Positions 1 through 7,811 of a DNA stretch of 22,602 bases are shown here, piece by piece. The notes below the pieces were generated by a model. It ran no database searches, was not told the DNA's origin, and saw only the letters and a list, made by a program, of their open reading frames with translations. Source of the DNA: JAHIEZ01 sp964598275 (GTDB lineage: Bacteria > Patescibacteriota > Microgenomatia > UBA12405). The position numbers and the translations under genes are program-made. The stretch covers positions 1 through 22,602 of the forward strand of contig CAZRAZ010000007.1 of NCBI GenBank assembly GCA_964598275.1, in the 5' to 3' direction. The stretch's first letter is position 1, and every line of letters starts with the position of its first letter.

Positions 1-1671
1 AAGATGAGGTAGAAAAAGCGGAAGATAAGGGAATATCTAATGGGGCGGCGATAGTAGTTGATCCACAAAACGGACAGGTGTTGGCGATGGTAGGTTCGAG
101 GGATTATTTTTCGGATAAAACCGATGGCAAATTTAACGTGGTGACTTCCGGTTTGAGACAACCGGGATCGGCAATTAAACCGGTGACCTATTTGACGGCG
201 ATTAAAAAAGGCTGGACGGCGGCCAGCATGATAATGGATGTGGAAACGCATTTTCCGGGAGGAGAAGGGCAAAAAGATTATGCGCCCCAAAATTATAACG
301 GTAAATTTAACGGACCGATGTCTTTGAGGCGAGCTTTGGGTAATTCGATTAACGTGCCGGCGGTAAAAATACTTGCCAGGGTAGGGATAAAGAACATGTT
401 GACTCAAGCCTATGATATGGGTTTGACGACCTTGGAACCAACGACTGAAAATATGAGACGTTTTGGTTTGGCAGTAACTTTGGGGGGAGCGGAGGTGACG
501 ATGGTTGATATGGCGGCCGGTTATAGCGCTTTTGCCAATGGAGGTAAAAAAACAGAGTTGGTGGGGGTGTTAAAAGTAAAAGATCGGGACGGCAGGGTAT
601 TGGAGGAGTATCATCAAGTAGAGGGAAGATTGGTGATGAGCCCGCAGGAGGCATTTATAATTTCGGACATTTTGGCGGATAACTCAGCCAGAAGTTTAAC
701 TTTTGGTGAAGTAAACGGTTTGATTATCCCTAATTATCAAGTGGCAGTAAAAACCGGAACGACTAACGATAAGCGGGATAATTGGTGTATCGGTTGGACG
801 CCGAACTTGTTGGTGGCAGCATGGGTGGGAAATAATGATAATAGTCCGATGAAGAGTGTGGCTTCGGGGGTGTCGGGGGCGACTCCGATTTGGCGGCGGA
901 TAATGATAGCGGGGGTGGTTGGCAGACCAAAACAAGATTTTCCGATTCCGGAAAAGATAATTAATGTCGAGGTTGATAGTTTGTCGGGCTGGCCAAGTCA
1001 CGATGGATTTGCCAGCAGAAAAGAATATTTTATTGATGGCACTCAAGCTAGTGGGGAAGATTCGATTCATTTGAAATTAAAAGTTTGTCGGGACAGTAAC
1101 GGTTTGGCGCCACCGGAGGATGTCAGCGCCGGTAATTATGATGAAAGAGAATACTTTAGATTAAAGGAGGAGGATCCGGTATCCGGCGATGGAGTAAATC
1201 GTTGGCAGGAAGCGATTGATGGCTGGATTGCGGGACAGGAAGATAAAGATAAATATTTTCCACCAGAGGATTATTGTCGATCGGGAGGAAGGATAATGGT
1301 TGATTTTTCTAGTCCGCGTGATTTAGAAACGGTAGGCAATGAATTTGATGTTAGATTGGAAACGACTTCTTTGATGAGAGTGGTGGAAGCTCGTTTTTGG
1401 CTAAACGGAGAGGGAAAACAAAACTGGACAGAAAGACCATTTACAACAAAACTTAAGTTGGAAGATGGTAAATACACATTGAAAGCTAAGGTGAAGGATA
1501 AGGATGGTAATGAAGCGGAAAAAGAAATAAAAATTGGGGTAAACATGGCTTGGGATTGGGAGCCTTCCCCTACTCCGACGGTAACACCAAAACCGACGGT
1601 GATACCAACGGTGATAGTGCCAACAGCAATGGTGACGGTGGGAGTAACTTTGGCGCCGACAGTGACACCGT
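1..1671 (+). CDS. Penicillin-binding protein, class A type, transpeptidase part (both ends missing)
   Basis: The reading frame is open from base 3, so the gene starts before the window, and it runs into the scaffold gap. It cross-links peptidoglycan on the outer face of the membrane. All three transpeptidase motifs are visible in order: SAIK (the acylated serine, in QPGSAIKPVTYL), SIN (in GNSINVPAVK) and KTGTT. The stretch AIVVDPQNGQVLAMVG just inside the window is typical of the start of the PBP1A transpeptidase domain, so a glycosyltransferase domain probably lies upstream. After the catalytic domain there is a short Ig-like segment (about bases 1290-1540), then a Pro/Thr-rich tail (PTPTVTPKPTVIPT) that enters the gap. 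The repetitive tail may be why assembly broke here. Sequence after the gap in this frame is antisense pheT, so the true stop lies inside the gap. Confidence 0.92.
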
Positions 1672-1771
1672 NNNNNNNNNNNNNNNNNNNNNNNNNNNNN
1701 NNNNNNNNNNNNNNNNNNNNNNNNNNNNNNNNNNNNNNNNNNNNNNNNNNNNNNNNNNNNNNNNNNNNNNN
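1672..1771. other. Scaffold gap of 100 N
   Basis: Exactly 100 N, the conventional length for a gap of unknown size. It hides the end of the penicillin-binding protein and the junction with the convergent pheT. Confidence 0.98.
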
Positions 1772-1772
1772 A

Positions 1773-3641
1773 CTATTGGAGGTTGAAGGTGGAGAGGTGG
1801 AGGGACTTGGCTTTGGCAGAAGGGAGATTAAAGTAAGAAACTCTGAAAGTGTAGCGATAAATCCTCTTTTTGGGGTCGTGGAAAATATCAGTGATGATGA
1901 TTTGCCAGAGATGCTCACCAATTTTTTTGGAATATTCTTGGAGTAATTTTTTGGGATCGGTTTTATTTTTTAGATTGATGTTGGCGTCGAGGGTAACAAT
2001 TTGACGGTTGAGTTCGTAGGCGGTGTAATTTGGAGAGATGGTTTTGGGAAGAAGAAAGTCAAGATTGACGATATCAGCCAGACTGTCGAGGATGATTTCG
2101 ATATAGGTGCCGTCTGATGTTTGGTTGATAATTGGAGCATCAAGGAGTTGTTTTTGATTGAGGCTCAGTTTTATCAAGGCAGTATCAAAATCTTTTTCCA
2201 ACTGAAAAGAATTGGGATGGTGGAAAGCCAAGGAGTGTTTTTCCTGGTAAGCTCCCGCTTTTTCCTGATAATAAATTTTGCCGATTTGAAAAAACTGTTG
2301 ATCTCCTAGTTTGTAACGGGAATAGTGTTTTTTTTGATCAACAAGAGAAGGGATAATGCTTTGGCGAAGAACAGGGCAATCTGAATTGATAGAATCTTGG
2401 GTGTAAATAGCGGTTTTTTGGTCTACGATTTGGTCCGATTTGACCAGGGGCCATGATTGGACTTCGTCGTAGCCTAGTTCGGTCAAGATATTTTTGAGAT
2501 GATTGATGATGATGAGAAGGGGAGGAGTGATGTCTTTTGTTTTGGGACGGTTTATCGGTTGGTTTAAAGGAATTTTGTCATAGCCAAAAAAACGGACGAC
2601 CTCTTCGACCAGATCGTCTTCGATTTCCAGATCGGGGCGAAGACTGGGTGGGATGACATGGTTATCTATCAGAGCACAATCCAGTTTTTTGAGAACAGCA
2701 AGAGCAAATTTTGGTTTAATGTCGATACCGGCACAGAGAGCTGGTTTACGGGGATTGAACTTGATGGGTTTTATTTTTTTGGGATGAGGATAGTAATTAT
2801 ATTGCTGGCTACTGACTTGGCCTTGGCAATGTTTGACAATAAGGGCTGTTAGATGATTGAGGGCCTGATCGATTAAATGACAGTCAAGAAATTTGTCCAG
2901 TCTAATACTGGCTTCGGTGATGGTCTTTAGGTTGCGGGAATCAGTTCTGACTTTGCCGGGGTTATAAGTGGCCATTTCAATGATGGTTTCCTTTGTATCA
3001 AGATCGATAGCACAATTTTGGCCACCTAAGAAGCTTAAAGACAGGGCTTTGTTTGGGGCATTGACCATGAAGGTATCTTTGTCTAAATTTAAAACAGTAC
3101 CGTCAAGAGTGGTAAATTTTTTGTATTTACCGTCGTTGAGTTGCCAGATTAAGTTTTGACCGGATTTTTTGGTGTCAAAGGCGTGACAGGGTATGCCCCA
3201 GAAAAACATGACAAAGTTAGTGATATCAACTAAAGCATTGATGGGATGAATGTCGTGAGCCTCGAGTATTTTTTTGATTTTGGGAAGGGCAGAAGATGGT
3301 TTATTTTTTAGGTTGGAAATTCGAATAGCTTGAATGCGATTGACGTTTTTGGGGGTGCTAACCTTGATATCTAACTTTGGTAATTTGGCTGATTTTAGGG
3401 AAAAAAATGTGGGCAGAGACAGAGGTCCGTAGAGAACTGAAAGTTCTTTGGCAATGCCATAGTAGGAAAGGCAGTCGGCTCGATTTTGACGGACCTCCAG
3501 ACCAATAATGGTTTGACTATTTTTGGCAACGAGTGAATCGTTGAAGTGGCCTAAATAAGTTAGACGATTGGCAATTTCTGAAGCAGGAATGTTTTTTAGG
3601 CCGGGTAGTAATTGCTGGAGTTGTTGATAGACAATTTTCAT
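1773..3641 (-). CDS. pheT: Phenylalanyl-tRNA synthetase beta subunit, short form
   Basis: Beta chain of the (alpha-beta)2 PheRS, which charges tRNA-Phe. At 622 residues it is well below the usual ~800. The N-terminus (MKIVYQQLQQLLPG) passes after about 35 residues straight into GLEVRQNRADCLSYYGIAKE, which in full-length PheT lies after residue ~150; the EMAP-like tRNA-binding OB fold is therefore absent. The B3/B4 editing region follows (HDIHPINALVDITNFVMF), then B5 (PSLRPDLEIEDDLVEEVVRFFGYDKIP), the catalytic-like core and a C-terminal FDX-ACB domain (YRYTFRVSYFN). The last helix of FDX-ACB is not recognisable and the stop lies 1 base from the scaffold gap, so an edge error at the C-terminus is possible. 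The ATG overlaps the pheS stop by 4 bases, indicating translational coupling. Confidence 0.95.
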   Translation of the reverse strand: MKIVYQQLQQLLPGLKNIPASEIANRLTYLGHFNDSLVAKNSQTIIGLEVRQNRADCLSYYGIAKELSVLYGPLSLPTFFSLKSAKLPKLDIKVSTPKNVNRIQAIRISNLKNKPSSALPKIKKILEAHDIHPINALVDITNFVMFFWGIPCHAFDTKKSGQNLIWQLNDGKYKKFTTLDGTVLNLDKDTFMVNAPNKALSLSFLGGQNCAIDLDTKETIIEMATYNPGKVRTDSRNLKTITEASIRLDKFLDCHLIDQALNHLTALIVKHCQGQVSSQQYNYYPHPKKIKPIKFNPRKPALCAGIDIKPKFALAVLKKLDCALIDNHVIPPSLRPDLEIEDDLVEEVVRFFGYDKIPLNQPINRPKTKDITPPLLIIINHLKNILTELGYDEVQSWPLVKSDQIVDQKTAIYTQDSINSDCPVLRQSIIPSLVDQKKHYSRYKLGDQQFFQIGKIYYQEKAGAYQEKHSLAFHHPNSFQLEKDFDTALIKLSLNQKQLLDAPIINQTSDGTYIEIILDSLADIVNLDFLLPKTISPNYTAYELNRQIVTLDANINLKNKTDPKKLLQEYSKKIGEHLWQIIITDIFHDPKKRIYRYTFRVSYFNLPSAKAKSLHLSTFNLQ

Positions 3642-4654
3642 AAGTTGTTTGGTTTGTAGGCAAGATTGCCGCCAAGTAAGGTTCTAATGTCTAAGATGTC
3701 GTATTTGGCCATGGTCCAACGGTCCAGACCCATGCCAAAAGCAAAACCGGACCAAATTTTGGGATTGATACCGGCCATTTTTAGGACTTTGGGGTGAATG
3801 ATACCGGCGCCACCCATTTCGATCCAACCGGCGCCTTTGCAGACAGGACAGCCCTTACCCCTGCAAGCAAAACATTGCATATCGGGACCGACACCCGGTT
3901 CGACTTCGGGATAATATTTGGTGCGGTAACGGGTGACGACATTGGGTCCATAGAGGGTTTTAAACATGAGTTCCATGGTGCCAAAAAGTTCTTTCATGGT
4001 AATGTTTTTGTCGACGGCGACAGCTTGATATTGATGAAAAATAAAATGATTGCTTTTGTTTACCTTTTCGTTTCGGTAGACACGACCGGGGAAGGCGACA
4101 CGGAAAGGAGGTTTTTCTTGGGCAAGAAGCCGGGCTTCGATAGAAGAGGTCTGGGTGCGTAGAAGGAATCGGGGTTTTTGGATGTAAATACTATCCTGCA
4201 TGTCGCGGGCGGGATGGTCGGGCGGGACGTTAAGGCGCTGAAAACAGTATTCGTCGGTTTCGATTTCGGGGCCATCGTAAATAGAAAAGCCGAGTTTTAG
4301 AAAAAGATCATTTAATAAATTTTGGGTGATAGTAATGGGGTGAAGGTGACCAATTTTTTTAAGAGAAATTAGTGAGGATGCTTTGGCCATGATGATGGCT
4401 TTTTCGTTTTGATTTTTGAGGGCAGATTGTTGTTTTTTGATGGCAGACTCGAGGGTGGTTTTGATTAGATTTAGATTTTGACCATATTGTTTTTTGTCGC
4501 TGTCAGGAATATTTTTGATGTTTTGAAATAATTTATTAAGTTGGCCATGACGACCGAGGATATCAATTCTGATTTGTTCTAAATTTTTGGTATCTTCGAT
4601 CTTCTTGATTTTATCGGGAAGATTTTTTAGAAGGATTTTTAGAGTTTGGTCCAT
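3638..4654 (-). CDS. pheS: Phenylalanyl-tRNA synthetase alpha subunit
   Basis: Catalytic class II subunit of PheRS, 338 residues, normal length. An N-terminal coiled-coil arm (about residues 1-90) is followed by class II motif 1 (SIYDGPEIETDEYCFQRLN), LLRTQTSSIEARL, motif 2 (GRVYRNEKVNKSNHFIFHQ) and motif 3 (GFAFGMGLDRWTMAKYDI). Between motifs 2 and 3 is a four-cysteine insert, CFACRGKGCPVCKGAGWIE, a likely zinc knuckle that I associate with PheS of Patescibacteria and some Firmicutes-type enzymes. The start is fixed by the 4-base overlap downstream and by a GGAGGG Shine-Dalgarno match (4671-4666) 11 nt upstream. That SD lies inside the 3' arm of a terminator hairpin, so pheS is probably controlled by the attenuator described separately. 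Confidence 0.96.
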   Translation of the reverse strand: MDQTLKILLKNLPDKIKKIEDTKNLEQIRIDILGRHGQLNKLFQNIKNIPDSDKKQYGQNLNLIKTTLESAIKKQQSALKNQNEKAIIMAKASSLISLKKIGHLHPITITQNLLNDLFLKLGFSIYDGPEIETDEYCFQRLNVPPDHPARDMQDSIYIQKPRFLLRTQTSSIEARLLAQEKPPFRVAFPGRVYRNEKVNKSNHFIFHQYQAVAVDKNITMKELFGTMELMFKTLYGPNVVTRYRTKYYPEVEPGVGPDMQCFACRGKGCPVCKGAGWIEMGGAGIIHPKVLKMAGINPKIWSGFAFGMGLDRWTMAKYDILDIRTLLGGNLAYKPNNL

Positions 4655-4659
4655 AATTT

Positions 4660-4690
4660 AAAAAGCCCTCCACTGCAGTGGTGTGGAGGG
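4660..4690 (-). terminator. Intrinsic terminator immediately before pheS (attenuator segment 3:4)
   Basis: In the minus-strand RNA an 8-bp perfect stem, CCCTCCAC (4690-4683) with GTGGAGGG (4673-4666), has a 9-nt loop and is followed by C and five U. It ends 5 nt before the pheS ATG. The 3' arm contains GGAGGG, the apparent pheS ribosome binding site, so the same hairpin could block both transcription and translation. Confidence 0.85.
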
Positions 4691-4702
4691 ATGAAAAATA
4701 TG

Positions 4703-4748
4703 TTCACCCTCGGCTTTAGTTTCTTAAAAAGAAGACCGAAATCGAGGA
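4703..4748 (-). promoter_or_regulatory. Antiterminator segments of a pheST attenuator
   Basis: Upstream of the terminator the minus-strand RNA carries two more complementary segments. Segment 1, UCCUCG (4748-4743, inside the leader peptide), can pair with CGAGGG (4712-4707) of segment 2. Segment 2, GAGGGTGAA (4711-4703), can instead pair with TTCATCCCTC (4695-4686), the 5' arm of the terminator, over nine pairs with one bulge and a 7-nt loop. 1:2, 2:3 and 3:4 pairings are mutually exclusive, as in classical amino-acid-operon attenuators. Confidence 0.7.
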
Positions 4749-4760
4749 TATGTGCGACAT
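4716..4760 (-). CDS. Phe leader peptide (pheM-like), 14 residues
   Basis: A 14-codon ORF, MSHISSISVFFLRN, begins 3 nt after the rplT stop (TAAACCATG), so it is probably translated by coupling to rplT; no separate SD is seen. Codons 10 and 11 are tandem Phe codons, TTC TTT (4733-4728). The TAA stop is 1 nt before regulatory segment 2. E. coli has the leader gene pheM (five Phe in 14 codons) at exactly this place, between rplT and pheS. Two Phe codons are fewer than in pheM, but position, length, stop placement and competing hairpins all fit. A ribosome stalled at the Phe codons would cover segment 1 and free segment 2; one reaching the stop would cover segment 2. Confidence 0.65.
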   Translation of the reverse strand: MSHISSISVFFLRN

Positions 4761-4763
4761 GGT

Positions 4764-5105
4764 TTATTTTACGAAATTGACGATTGAATTGAAAGTATCG
4801 ATATCGTTGATGGCCATTTCAGATAAAATTTTGCGGTTAAGATCAATTTTTTGGTCTTTTAAGGTTTTGATAAAGCGGGAATAAGAAAACTCATGAGGGA
4901 GGAGAGCGGCTGAAAGTCGGGTAATCCAGGCGCGACGCATATCTCTTTTGCGGAGACGACGGCCGTGAAAGGCGTATTGACCGGCATGCATGACCGCTTC
5001 GTTGGCAACTTTAAATCTTTTGTGACGAGTCATCCAATAGCCCTTGGCTAGTTTGAGGACTTTTTTGTGTGATTGACGGCGAACAACGCCAGTTTTTACT
5101 CTCAT
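4764..5105 (-). CDS. rplT: 50S ribosomal protein L20
   Basis: 113 residues, near the usual 115-119. Binds 23S rRNA early in 50S assembly. The family signature is clear: RVKTGVVRRQSHKKVLKLAKGY, the long basic helix, then GRRLRKRDMRRAWITRLSAA. It follows rpmI by 4 bases. In many bacteria L20 represses its own operon by binding the mRNA; no specific binding structure was identified here. Confidence 0.97.
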   Translation of the reverse strand: MRVKTGVVRRQSHKKVLKLAKGYWMTRHKRFKVANEAVMHAGQYAFHGRRLRKRDMRRAWITRLSAALLPHEFSYSRFIKTLKDQKIDLNRKILSEMAINDIDTFNSIVNFVK

Positions 5106-5109
5106 GTTT

Positions 5110-5316
5110 TTATTTTCCTAAAATTTTTTTAACCTTTATGGCCCACTTGCCACTGACAATTTTTTTGTTTTTTAAACGGCGAAGCTGACGTTTTGATTTT
5201 TTGCGGCGAAGATGGCGATGGAAAGAAGGCATTTTAAAGACTTTGCCATTTTTGGTAACCTGAAAACGGTTACTGACCGACTTTCTAATTTTTAATCTTT
5301 TACTTGGTTTTTTCAT
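5110..5316 (-). CDS. rpmI: 50S ribosomal protein L35
   Basis: 68 residues, very basic, normal length for L35. The core SVSNRFQVTKNGKVFKM followed by FHRHLRRKKSKRQLRRLK matches the family. The start overlaps the end of infC by 17 bases, pointing to translational coupling, and rplT follows 4 bases after the stop. Confidence 0.95.
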   Translation of the reverse strand: MKKPSKRLKIRKSVSNRFQVTKNGKVFKMPSFHRHLRRKKSKRQLRRLKNKKIVSGKWAIKVKKILGK

Positions 5317-5863
5317 TTGTTTTTTTAGATTTTTTTATGGGGGCAAAAATGGTGATTAACCTTTTGTCAATTAGTTTTGAGTCGCCTTCCGGAGCGGCCA
5401 GTTCCCCAAGGTCGGTTTTAAATCTTTCGACCAGATCGTAGCCAAATTCTTTGTGGGTTATTTGACGGCCTAGGAATTTTATACTGATTTTGACTTTATT
5501 TCCAGTATTAAAAAACTTTTTGGCTTTATTTAGTTTGGTTTGGTAATCGCCTTGACCGATAAAAGGTTGGGCTTGGATTTCTTTTAAATCCCCTCCCCTA
5601 TCATTTTTTTTCTCGGCTTTTATTTTTTTGGCTTGTTGGTATTTGAATTTGGAAAAACTGATTAATTTAACTACCGGGGGTTTGGCTTTTGGAGCAATTT
5701 CGACTAAATCCAGATCGCTGTCTTTGGCCATTTGTAGGGCTTGGCTTAGAGTAAGAACACCGATTTGTTTGGCTTTAGCATCGATTAGCCTAATGGTGGA
5801 GGCGGTGATACGATGGTTGATGCGATAGTAAGGATGGCTGGTTTTGTTTCGGTATGAAGACAT
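5300..5863 (-). CDS. infC: Translation initiation factor IF-3
   Basis: 187 residues. IF-3 binds the 30S subunit, keeps it apart from 50S and checks start codons. The N-domain is visible as YRINHRITASTIRLIDAKAKQIGVLTLSQAL and DSDLDLVEIAPKAKPPVVKLISFSKFKYQQ; the linker is lysine-rich; the C-domain has KEIQAQPFIGQGDYQTKLNK, FFNTGNKVKISIKFLGRQ and H(K)E. The start read here is ATG, not the rare AUU used for autoregulation in many bacteria; no strong SD is present, and the gene starts 11 bases after the thrS stop. Confidence 0.96.
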   Translation of the reverse strand: MSSYRNKTSHPYYRINHRITASTIRLIDAKAKQIGVLTLSQALQMAKDSDLDLVEIAPKAKPPVVKLISFSKFKYQQAKKIKAEKKNDRGGDLKEIQAQPFIGQGDYQTKLNKAKKFFNTGNKVKISIKFLGRQITHKEFGYDLVERFKTDLGELAAPEGDSKLIDKRLITIFAPIKKSKKTNEKTK

Positions 5864-5874
5864 CTTTGTTTTGC

Positions 5875-7635
5875 TTATTTTATCAGGTTTATGGCTTTTT
5901 TGCGGATGAGAGTTTTAATTTTTTTGGTAAAATCAGTAACTGACATGGTTTTTAGGTCTTGGCCGTCTCTTTGACGAATGGAGACGCTGTTATCTTCGAC
6001 TTCTCTTTGGCCGATGATTAGCATAAAAGGAATTTTTTGGCCGGCAGCCAGGCGGATTTTGTTTTGCATGGTTTCGGAGTGTTCGTCTATTTGAACACGG
6101 ATGCCATGACGGTAGAGATAATTTTTGACCGTTTGGGCATACTGATTTTGAGCATCGGTAATGGGAATGATTTGAGCTTGAACAGGTGAAAGCCAAGCGG
6201 GGAAGGCTCCGGCATAGTTTTCGATTAAAATGCCCAAGAATCTTTCGACGGAGCCATATAAAACCCGATGAATCATGACCGGCTGATCCTCTTTGCCTTC
6301 TTGATTGGTATATTTAAGGTCAAAGTTTTGAGGTTGAGCAAAATCAAGCTGGATGGTGGAACATTGCCAGGTGCGGTTTAGACTGTCTTTGAGGTGGAAG
6401 TCGAATTTCGGTCCATAAAAAGCGCCGTCACCTTCGTTGATAAGATGGGGAATTTTATTTTCTTTTAAAATTTGGCGCATGATACTTTCCGCTTTTTGCC
6501 AAACTTGATCGGAGCCGATGGAATGTTTGGGCCGGGTGGAAAGCTCGAGGTGGTCAAGTTTAAGGCCGAAGGTTTGGTAGACTTCAAAACAAAGATCGAT
6601 AACTTTTTTAATTTCTGCTTTAACTTGATCGGGGGTGCAATAAATGTGAGCATCGTCTTGGGTGAATTCACGTGGGCGTATAATGCCATGGGTTTCGCCG
6701 GAAGCTTCGTAACGATGAACCACGCCCAATTCACCCATTTTTAGGGGAAAATCTTTGTATGATCGGGGGGAGGATTTATAAATTAAAATGCCACCGTCGC
6801 AATTCATTGGTTTGACCACCATGTCCCATTTTTCGGCGTTTGGGGTGATGACTTTATAGAGTTTTTCGACAAAAAATTTTGTATGACCACTTTGATCCCA
6901 AATTTGTTTATTTAAGATTTCCGGGGTTCTGACTTCCTGATAGCCTTCGCGTTCATGGATTTGGCGCCAGTATTTTAACAGCTGCTTGAAAATAGTGTAG
7001 CCGCGGTCATGCCAGAAAATGTCGGCGGGAGCTTCGGGGTGAAAGGAAAAGAGATCGAGCTCCTGACCGATTTTGCGATGATCGCGTTTTTTGGCTTCTT
7101 CGAGATTGATAAGATATTTTTCGAGAGTTTCCTTGTTTTCGAAAGCGGTGCCGTAGATGCGGGTGAGCATTTTGTTTTTTTCACTGCCTCTCCAGTAGGC
7201 GCCGGCAACGGAAAGCAGTTTGAAGGCTTTGATTTGGCCGGTGGAGGTCAAATGAGGGCCTTTGCAAATGTCGACAAAAGAATCTCCGGTGTAGTAGACG
7301 CTGATTGGCTCGCCTTTGGCTTTGATGTCTTCGATCCATTCCAGTTTGTAGGGATTGTCAGTAAAAAGTTTTTTGGCATCGTTTGGAGAAATTTCTTTTT
7401 TAACCAGGGGAAGATCGGCTTTGATGATTTTGGTCATTTCGGCTTCGATTTTGGCAAAATCGGCTTCGCCTATTTTAAAATCAGTTAAAGTTTCGAAGTC
7501 GAAATAAAAACCGTCGGCGGTTGCCGGTCCCATGGCCATGAGAAACTTACCGGGAAAAAGAGTGTGCATGGCTTGGGTAAGAACATGTTCGGCACTGTGG
7601 CGAAGAGTGTTTAGATCAGGCTTGGATGTAGACAT
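5875..7635 (-). CDS. thrS: Threonyl-tRNA synthetase lacking the TGS domain
   Basis: Class II synthetase charging tRNA-Thr, 586 residues against about 640 in E. coli. The protein begins directly at the editing domain: the first helix already holds HSAEH (the HxxxH metal site) and FVDICKGPH supplies the conserved editing cysteine and histidine. The N-terminal TGS domain is missing. The catalytic core has the three zinc ligands of ThrRS (Cys in KPMNC, His in DDAHIYC, His in MIHRVLYG), motif 2 (RYEASGETHGIIRPREFTQDDAH) and motif 3 (GSVERFLGILIENYAG), followed by an anticodon-binding domain. An extended -10 lies 5 nt before the ATG, so this is probably the first gene of the infC-rpmI-rplT-pheS-pheT operon, with a leaderless mRNA. 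Confidence 0.97.
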   Translation of the reverse strand: MSTSKPDLNTLRHSAEHVLTQAMHTLFPGKFLMAMGPATADGFYFDFETLTDFKIGEADFAKIEAEMTKIIKADLPLVKKEISPNDAKKLFTDNPYKLEWIEDIKAKGEPISVYYTGDSFVDICKGPHLTSTGQIKAFKLLSVAGAYWRGSEKNKMLTRIYGTAFENKETLEKYLINLEEAKKRDHRKIGQELDLFSFHPEAPADIFWHDRGYTIFKQLLKYWRQIHEREGYQEVRTPEILNKQIWDQSGHTKFFVEKLYKVITPNAEKWDMVVKPMNCDGGILIYKSSPRSYKDFPLKMGELGVVHRYEASGETHGIIRPREFTQDDAHIYCTPDQVKAEIKKVIDLCFEVYQTFGLKLDHLELSTRPKHSIGSDQVWQKAESIMRQILKENKIPHLINEGDGAFYGPKFDFHLKDSLNRTWQCSTIQLDFAQPQNFDLKYTNQEGKEDQPVMIHRVLYGSVERFLGILIENYAGAFPAWLSPVQAQIIPITDAQNQYAQTVKNYLYRHGIRVQIDEHSETMQNKIRLAAGQKIPFMLIIGQREVEDNSVSIRQRDGQDLKTMSVTDFTKKIKTLIRKKAINLIK

Positions 7636-7640
7636 AGATT

Positions 7641-7649
7641 ATTTTAGCA
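7641..7649 (-). promoter_or_regulatory. Extended -10 of thrS, leaderless
   Basis: TGC-TAAAAT on the minus strand, then 5 nt and the thrS ATG. The expected transcription start falls on the start codon. Confidence 0.6.
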
Positions 7650-7659
7650 AAAAAGCTTT

Positions 7660-7736
7660 TGGTGAACTTGAGTGGACTTGAACCACCGACCTCATCGATG
7701 TCAACGATGCGCTCTAGCCAACTGAGCTACAAGTTC
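7660..7736 (-). tRNA. tRNA-Val (GAC), CCA encoded
   Basis: Full cloverleaf: acceptor GAACTTG/CAAGTTC, D arm GCTC/GAGC, anticodon stem CATCG/CGATG with loop TTGACAT (GAC), T arm with TTCAAGT. Discriminator A at 7663 is followed by CCA (7662-7660). A broken copy of its 5' half lies just upstream. Confidence 0.95.
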
Positions 7737-7795
7737 AGATTGTAAATGAAGCTCTAACCTCGGCCAGAGGCCGACAAGAACTGAGCTACAAGTTC
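7737..7795 (-). pseudogene. Partial copy of the tRNA-Val 5' half with a palindrome in the D-loop
   Basis: On the minus strand the first 17 nt of tRNA-Val (GAACTTGTAGCTCAGTT) recur exactly from 7795, followed by a ~22-nt insert containing a 6-bp hairpin, then TAGAGC (the rest of the D arm), and 14 nt later the intact tRNA begins. The copy stops after the D stem. It is the copy, not the intact gene, that lies correctly behind the -10 box. Confidence 0.8.
7760..7774. repeat. REP-like palindrome TCGGCC-AGA-GGCCGA
   Basis: Perfect 6-bp inverted repeat with an AGA loop. The same element with one swapped base pair (TCCGCC-AGA-GGCGGA) lies at 18232-18246, and GACA(A/G)G overlaps and follows both. 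Confidence 0.75.
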
Positions 7796-7802
7796 GTAAG
7801 TG

Positions 7803-7811
7803 ATTATATCA
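7803..7811 (-). promoter_or_regulatory. Extended -10 promoter of the tRNA-Val locus
   Basis: TGA-TATAAT on the minus strand, 7 nt before the first base of the tRNA-Val 5' copy, so transcription should start at or next to that base. The TGA is also the stop codon of the upstream small ORF. Confidence 0.65.

Noticed and set aside
1772..1946. Continuation of the penicillin-binding protein after the gap
   Set aside because: The frame stays open across the N run only formally; these bases are the antisense of pheT's FDX-ACB domain, and the translation has no PBP character.
4655..4763. T-box riboswitch before pheS
   Set aside because: AGGGTG upstream of the terminator recalls a T-box, but the conserved 14-nt T-box sequence and a stem I with a specifier loop do not fit in the 109 bp. 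The leader-peptide attenuator explains the pairing better.
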